Positions 59,500 through 64,000 of a stretch of DNA of 64,000 nucleotides are shown here, in pieces. The notes below the pieces were generated by a model, which saw nothing but the letters and a program-made list of their open reading frames with translations, did no database searches and was not told the DNA's origin. Source of the DNA: an uncultured Bryobacterales bacterium (lineage in GTDB: Bacteria; Acidobacteriota; Terriglobia; Bryobacterales; UBA6623); NCBI GenBank assembly GCA_958295955.1, contig OY282420.1:2928435-2992434 (forward strand). Direction: 5' to 3'. Position 1 is the stretch's first letter, and each line of letters opens with the position of its first letter. The position numbers and the translations under genes were made by a program.

Positions 59500-60441
59500 C
59501 TATGTCGCGAAGCGGCGCTTGCGGGCTTCGTCGAGGGCGACGGCCATGATGATGATGGCGCCGATGATCGCCTGCTGCCAGTAGGGGTTGACGCCGAGCA
59601 AGTCGCTGCCGTTCGACAACAGGCCCATGATGAATGCGCCGATCAGCGTGCCGATGACCGTGCCCTCGCCTCCGGTCAGGCTGCCGCCGCCGATGACCAC
59701 GGCCGCGATGACCTGAAGCTCGTAGGCGACTCCGGCCGTCGGCTGTCCGGTCATCAATCTCGACGTCTCGATCATGGCCGCCAATCCGGTCAACATGCCG
59801 CTGATGGCATAGATCGCGATTTTGTAACGGCCGACCGGGATGCCGGCGTAAACCGCGGCCTCCTCGTTGCTGCCGATGGCATAGGTATAGCGGCCCAGCT
59901 TCGTGGAGTGCAGCGCCACGTGTACGATTGCGGCGCAGACGACGAGCACGATCAGCACGAACGGCGCAGGGCCGACGGTTCCCTCGCCGAGGAAGCTGTG
60001 CTCCTTGGGCAGCCCGACCACGGGCAACCCGTCGGTAACGACGAGCGTCAGGCCGCGAACGATGCCCAAAGTGCCCAACGTCACGATGAACGGCGGGATT
60101 TTCAGGCTGGTGATCATGAAGCCGTTGGCGAATCCCCAAACGAAGCCGGCGAGCACTCCGGCGGCGATGCCGAGCAGCACGGACCCGCTGCCGACCATCG
60201 TCATCGTGCCCATGACGCCGGCGAACGCCAGGATCGAGCCGACCGACAAGTCGATGCCGCCGGCAACGATGACCAGGGTCATGCCCAGGGCCATGATGTT
60301 GATCACCGCCGTTTGCCTCACGACGCTCGACAGGTTGGTCGCCGTCAGGAAATACGGCGAGGCGATCGACAGGATCAGGAAGAGCGCAATCAGGCTGAAA
60401 AAGGGCAGCAGCCGTTGCAACATTCCGCTTTGAAGCTTCAT
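59500..60441 (-). CDS. Ribose-type ABC transporter permease
   Basis: 313 residues, eight to ten helices. TAVINIMALGMTLVIVAGGI with DLSVGSILAF is the signature of RbsC-like permeases, and the C-terminal LLGVNPYWQQAIIGAIIIMA is also typical. The ATG at 60441 is 17 bases after the ATPase stop. It carries a sugar or sugar-like solute inward. No periplasmic binding protein gene is adjacent. Confidence 0.92.
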   Translation of the reverse strand: MKLQSGMLQRLLPFFSLIALFLILSIASPYFLTATNLSSVVRQTAVINIMALGMTLVIVAGGIDLSVGSILAFAGVMGTMTMVGSGSVLLGIAAGVLAGFVWGFANGFMITSLKIPPFIVTLGTLGIVRGLTLVVTDGLPVVGLPKEHSFLGEGTVGPAPFVLIVLVVCAAIVHVALHSTKLGRYTYAIGSNEEAAVYAGIPVGRYKIAIYAISGMLTGLAAMIETSRLMTGQPTAGVAYELQVIAAVVIGGGSLTGGEGTVIGTLIGAFIMGLLSNGSDLLGVNPYWQQAIIGAIIIMAVALDEARKRRFAT

Positions 60442-60458
60442 TTCGTATTTGTCCGCTC

Positions 60459-61913
60459 TCAGGCGCCTACCGCCGCATGGTGCATGATTTCCTGCTGCGT
60501 CGTCTCGCGGGGAAGCTCTGCAACGATGGCCCCGTTGCGCATGACCAGGATGCGGTCGGCCACTTGCAGCAACTCGGGCAACTCCGAGCTCACCATCAGC
60601 AGCGCTTTGCCTTCCGCGGCCATTTCTTCCATCAGGGCGAAGACCTCCGCTTTGGCGCCGACGTCTATGCCTCGGGTCGGCTCGTCGAACAATACCACGC
60701 CGGTATCGCGGAACAGCCACTTGGCGATCACGACCTTCTGCTGGTTGCCGCCGCTGAGTTGGCGGGCCCGCCGGCGGATCGACTCCGCCCGTATCTGCAG
60801 GCGCGCGCGGTAGCGCTCGGCAACCTCTTCCTCCGCGCCGGCCTGCACCAACCCGCCGGAGCATATCGCATCGAGATGCGCCATGACGATGTTGGCGCAT
60901 ATGGGCAGATCGAGGGCCAATCCGGTCTGCTGGCGGTCTTCCGTAACCAGAGCGATGCCGGCGGCCACCGCCTCCCGCGGCGAGCCGATGGCGCGTTTTT
61001 CACCGTCCACCTCGATCGAACCCTCATGCGCCGGAGTGATGCCGAAGAGCGTCTGACACAATTCGGTGCGGCCGGCGCCCATCAACCCCGCAATGCCGAC
61101 GATCTCGCCGGCGCGGAGCTCGAACGCGGCGCCGGGCAAGTCCGCCTTGAGCTTGACTTTGCCCGGCGCAAGCTGCCCGCGCTCGTAGATTGCCGAGACT
61201 TCGCGGCCCACCATGTGATGCACGATCTCCCGCGTCGTGATCTCCGCCCGCGGGCAGGAATGCACGGTCTCGCCGTCGCGCAGGATGGTGACGCGGTCGG
61301 CTATTTCGTCCAGTTCGACCAGGCGGTGCGTGATGTAAATAATGCCCTTGCCGCGGTCGCGCAATTGGCGGACGATCTTGAACACCTCGACGGTCTCCGA
61401 CTCGGACAGCGAAGACGTGGGCTCGTCGAAGATCAACAGCGAGGCGTCGCTTTGCAGGGCGCGGACAATCTCGACGAGTTGTTTCTGCGCCGGACTCAGC
61501 GTCTCGACGCGCCGGCCGGCATCGAGAGGGAAGCGGTGCTCGGCGATCAGCCGCGCGGTTTTCTCGTCCATCGCCCGCCGGTCCGCGAGCGGTCCGCGCA
61601 AAAGCTCGTGTCCGAGGAATACGTTTTCGGCGACGGTCAGATGCGGCGCCAGCAGCGATTCCTGATGCACCATCGAAATGCCGCTGCGGTGCGCCTCGGC
61701 AGGTCTGGCGAAGTCGACCGCCGCGCCTTTCAAGCGCATTTCCCCCCCATCGCGCCGGTGCATGCCGGCGACGATTTTCATCAAGGTGGACTTTCCCGCT
61801 CCGTTCTCGCCGATCAGGGCGTGAACCTGCCCCGCATCGACGTGCAGGTCTCCCCCGGTCAGCGCGTGAACGCCGCCGAACGATTTGCGAATGCCGTTCA
61901 ATTCAAGAAGCAC
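60459..61913 (-). CDS. Ribose-type ABC transporter ATPase (two nucleotide-binding domains)
   Basis: 484 residues. First domain: Walker A GENGAGKSTLMKIVAG, signature LSPAQKQLVEIVRAL (variant), Walker B LLIFDEPTSSL. Second domain: degenerate P-loop GLMGAGRTELCQTLFG, signature LSGGNQQKVVIAKWL, Walker B VVLFDEPTRGID. This asymmetry is normal for RbsA/MglA proteins. It starts six bases after the VWFA gene and precedes the permease. Confidence 0.93.
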   Translation of the reverse strand: MLLELNGIRKSFGGVHALTGGDLHVDAGQVHALIGENGAGKSTLMKIVAGMHRRDGGEMRLKGAAVDFARPAEAHRSGISMVHQESLLAPHLTVAENVFLGHELLRGPLADRRAMDEKTARLIAEHRFPLDAGRRVETLSPAQKQLVEIVRALQSDASLLIFDEPTSSLSESETVEVFKIVRQLRDRGKGIIYITHRLVELDEIADRVTILRDGETVHSCPRAEITTREIVHHMVGREVSAIYERGQLAPGKVKLKADLPGAAFELRAGEIVGIAGLMGAGRTELCQTLFGITPAHEGSIEVDGEKRAIGSPREAVAAGIALVTEDRQQTGLALDLPICANIVMAHLDAICSGGLVQAGAEEEVAERYRARLQIRAESIRRRARQLSGGNQQKVVIAKWLFRDTGVVLFDEPTRGIDVGAKAEVFALMEEMAAEGKALLMVSSELPELLQVADRILVMRNGAIVAELPRETTQQEIMHHAAVGA

Positions 61914-61919
61914 AGGGAG

Positions 61920-63374
61920 TTACCGCGATGGGGGCAAGGGCGCGGCGGGGCCGCGCCGCAGGCGCAAGTTCCGCCCTCGTACTTTAACAACCAGGCGGCC
62001 GGGCGTCGTCCCCGCGGGAACTTTGGAGTTGTAGGTCACGGCGTACCACGTCGCCAGATCGGCGGTCAAGCGGTCGGCGACAGCCTCCGCTGCGCCCGGC
62101 TTGAGAGCGAGGGAGCGTCCGCCCGAGCGCTTCGCCAGACGGTCGAAGTCGTTGCAGTCGCCTCCCACCGCGTAAAACGGCACGCCCGTCCGCGCCAGCG
62201 CCTCGACCGCGCCCGCGATCTCTTCGTCGGGGACGCGGGTCAGACAGTTGAAGTCGCCGGCTGCGTTGACGACGACGACAACGTTTTTTTCGCCGAGGCC
62301 GCCCAGCGCGAACGCCTTGTGCGCCAGCACGCTCGCCGCCAGCAACTCGCTGCCGCTCTTCGACCGGTCGGCGCCGTCGTACGCCTCGAGCAGTCGGCTG
62401 TGTTCCGTCGTCGCCCGGGCGAGCACCCTGAGGAATCCTCCCTCGGCTTGCGCCAGGGCAATGCGGTCGGCATCGCGGGCGCGGGCGATCAGCCGCCGCA
62501 AGAACGCCCGGTCGCGCCGCGACCTCGAAAATCCGAAACTGAAACTCGGCGGCTCGATCTTCTGAAAAATCAGAACGGCATTGACCCCGAGCGCTGCCGG
62601 CTGCACCCTGGTAACGGGGCGCGGCTCGCCGTTCTCGATGACCGCGATGTCGCCGGGCTTGGGCTTGGCGGCGTCGGGATTCGCGCGGATCGAAACCATT
62701 ACGCGGCGCTCGCCGGCAGGCCCGGCGCGCTTTTGCTCCGCCCGCAGCGAGCGCAAGAGCGGCCGCGCAAGATCGAGCGGTATTGGCTTGTCCGACTCGA
62801 AATCGTGGGCGGGAAGATAATCCTGCACGGAAAGACGGCTGGGCGAGAATCCCTGAATTTCGATCGTCCCGGCGCGCTTTTGCTCGGTCTCGATAAGAAA
62901 GCCCTTCTTGGCGTCGGTTGTCTGCCGGTAGCCGCTGTCGGCGGGGAGCGACAGGTCGCCGGGCCGTTCCTCGCTCTTTACGAATAGAGCCGTCGTTTTT
63001 ATCGGAACCGACAGGTTGACCGCCCCCGTGCCCGTTTCGATCGAGGCGGAGGCGACGTTGCCGCTGAGCGTGACGTTCCCCGAAAGCGTCTTGATCGCAA
63101 GCGGCCAAGCGTAAGGCACGCGGATGAACAGATTGATCCGGGCCAAGTCCGGGGGGATCACGTCGATGAAAAACGTGTCGTCGATCTTTTCGATGCGGAC
63201 GTCTTCTTTCGTCAGCTCTCTTGCGGCGACTTGGCCGTCCACCGAAACGGCTTGGCCGGGGATCACGAGGACATGAACGCCGCCTTCCGGATTTTCAATC
63301 GCGAGCGTCTCGCCCCCGGCGGAATCGACGCCGGCGCCGATCAGCCCGGCGAGTACGATGGCGGCGGCGCGCAT
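61920..63374 (-). CDS. Secreted acidobacterial VWFA-related protein
   Basis: 484 residues from the ATG at 63374, giving a signal peptide (MRAAAIVLAGLIGAGVDSAG). Residues 25-150 contain a beta-helix-like part (LSGNVTLSGNVASASIETGT) similar to DUF4097 adhesin-like domains. From about residue 225 a VWA-type domain follows (VMVSIRANPDAAKP, VIENGEPRPVTRV, VVVVVNAAGDFN, VPFYAVGGDCNDFDRLAKRS). The strict DxSxS metal site is not visible, as in many acidobacterial VWFA-related proteins. The function is unknown. It lies where a binding protein would be expected in the sugar ABC operon, but it does not resemble one. Confidence 0.75.
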   Translation of the reverse strand: MRAAAIVLAGLIGAGVDSAGGETLAIENPEGGVHVLVIPGQAVSVDGQVAARELTKEDVRIEKIDDTFFIDVIPPDLARINLFIRVPYAWPLAIKTLSGNVTLSGNVASASIETGTGAVNLSVPIKTTALFVKSEERPGDLSLPADSGYRQTTDAKKGFLIETEQKRAGTIEIQGFSPSRLSVQDYLPAHDFESDKPIPLDLARPLLRSLRAEQKRAGPAGERRVMVSIRANPDAAKPKPGDIAVIENGEPRPVTRVQPAALGVNAVLIFQKIEPPSFSFGFSRSRRDRAFLRRLIARARDADRIALAQAEGGFLRVLARATTEHSRLLEAYDGADRSKSGSELLAASVLAHKAFALGGLGEKNVVVVVNAAGDFNCLTRVPDEEIAGAVEALARTGVPFYAVGGDCNDFDRLAKRSGGRSLALKPGAAEAVADRLTADLATWYAVTYNSKVPAGTTPGRLVVKVRGRNLRLRRGPAAPLPPSR

Positions 63375-63430
63375 TCCTTTCTTCGAGCGGATCACAACAG
63401 CATCGCACGCCGCGCCGGTCGGCCGCACGC

Positions 63431-64000
63431 TCAGGGCAGCAACTCCAGCAGGCGGTCGATCTCCCCGCTCGTGTTGTAAACGTGGGGCGCCACGCGGATG
63501 CGGCCCATGCGCAGCGCCGTCGAAATGCGGTTTTTGTTGAGCATTTTCACTGTTTCCCCCGAGTCGACGCCGGTTTTGCTGAGCGATACGATCCCCGAAC
63601 CCGTTGCGCGGCTGCGCTCGGCGGCCGGGGCATAGCCCTTTTGCCGGGCGCCCGCGAGCAAGCGCTCAACGAGCGCATGGATGCGGGCCGACGCCGCGGC
63701 GGGGCCGATGGCGTTCAAAAATTCGATGGAAGCCCTCATGCCGGCGCAGCCTACCGAATTCAGAGTGCCGCATTCGTAGCGGCCTGCGTCGGCCCGCAAG
63801 ACTCTGTCCCGGCAGTAGTCTTCGAAACCCTGCGTGTTGGTCCAGCCGAACTCCATCGGCTCCACGTCGGCCATGAAATCCCTGTCGATATGGAAAACCG
63901 CGCAGCCCTCGGGCCCGAGCAGCCATTTATGCGCGGAAGCCGAGAGCGCATGGATGCCCGCTTGCTTGACGTCGATCGGGAAGGGACCCATGCCCTGCAC
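63431..64000 (-). CDS. Class V aminotransferase / cysteine desulfurase-like (N-terminus outside window)
   Basis: 189 visible residues, open to the right edge. IHALSASAHKWLLGPEGCAV contains the PLP lysine (AHKW) and the flanking residues of the SufS/selenocysteine-lyase/kynureninase-like group. The C-terminal domain TGSGIVSLSKTGVDSGETVK and RISTALRMGRIRVAPHVYNT ends in the substrate-carboxylate Arg region. It could desulfurate cysteine or act as an amino-acid lyase or epimerase. No suf or isc gene is visible. Confidence 0.85.
   Translation of the reverse strand: MQGMGPFPIDVKQAGIHALSASAHKWLLGPEGCAVFHIDRDFMADVEPMEFGWTNTQGFEDYCRDRVLRADAGRYECGTLNSVGCAGMRASIEFLNAIGPAAASARIHALVERLLAGARQKGYAPAAERSRATGSGIVSLSKTGVDSGETVKMLNKNRISTALRMGRIRVAPHVYNTSGEIDRLLELLP

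Overview
The window is a GC-rich chromosomal stretch that most likely comes from an acidobacterium of the Solibacter/Bryobacter type (Acidobacteriota). The inference rests on gene content. There is a six-repeat NHL protein with a Solibacter-type C-terminal domain (13695-16010), a VWFA-related secreted protein (61920-63374), and a large Oar-like TonB-dependent receptor (48166-51408). There is also a Planctomycete-type cytochrome/DUF1549/DUF1553 protein paired with a DUF1501 protein (44161-48137), plus many secreted hydrolases and PQQ-propeller proteins. No rRNA gene is present, so the placement is not proven. Both edges cut genes: an esterase on the left and a class V aminotransferase on the right.

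Layout. 1-6980: secreted esterase, PQQ propeller, HAD hydrolase, very long TonB-like protein, HNH nuclease, ComF and a DksA/TraR-like zinc protein. 6981-9827: an accessory pocket with a visibly AT-richer DUF262/HNH/AlbA_2 fusion and a decayed VapBC toxin-antitoxin pair. 9816-17939: acetyl-CoA synthetase, polysaccharide deacetylase, SDR, NHL protein and DUF885 peptidase-like protein. 18001-26425: housekeeping run apt-ispE-prs-rplY-pth-rpsF-rpsR-rplI, followed by a tight run of SDR, DUF4380, nucleotidyltransferase and J-domain-like genes. 26492-44085: (p)ppGpp-hydrolase-like HD protein, giant FtsX-type permease, PhoD phosphatase, dienelactone hydrolase, YHYH protein, propeller-PHP protein, sulfatase, tRNA-Glu, orphan RND adaptor, DsbA-like protein and M28 peptidase. 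44161-55626: DUF1501/DUF1549 pair, TonB receptor, and an osmoprotectant-type ABC importer behind a sodium/solute symporter. 55718-56652: a second accessory pocket with a DUF6338-like membrane protein, two proline-rich microproteins and a probable methyltransferase tail fragment. 56658-64000: SLC13 carrier, PQQ propeller, ribose-type ABC transporter, VWFA protein and partial aminotransferase.

The best candidate for an undescribed system is the three-gene cassette at 55718-56515. A membrane protein is followed by two tiny proteins that end in nearly identical proline-rich tails. Each downstream start lies a few bases after a stop codon, and the Shine-Dalgarno sequence is built from the last codons of the gene before. 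The second candidate is the 750-residue DUF262-HNH-AlbA_2 protein at 7261-9513, a probable defence nuclease of GmrSD type.

Regulatory signals recur. At least seven genes carry a TATAAT-like hexamer only 6-9 bases before the start codon, which predicts leaderless or near-leaderless mRNAs. The TonB receptor has a promoter whose -35 hexamer is the centre of a perfect 22-bp palindrome. A near-consensus promoter sits inside ispE ahead of prs and the ribosomal-protein genes. No CRISPR array, intact insertion sequence, prophage or replication origin was seen.
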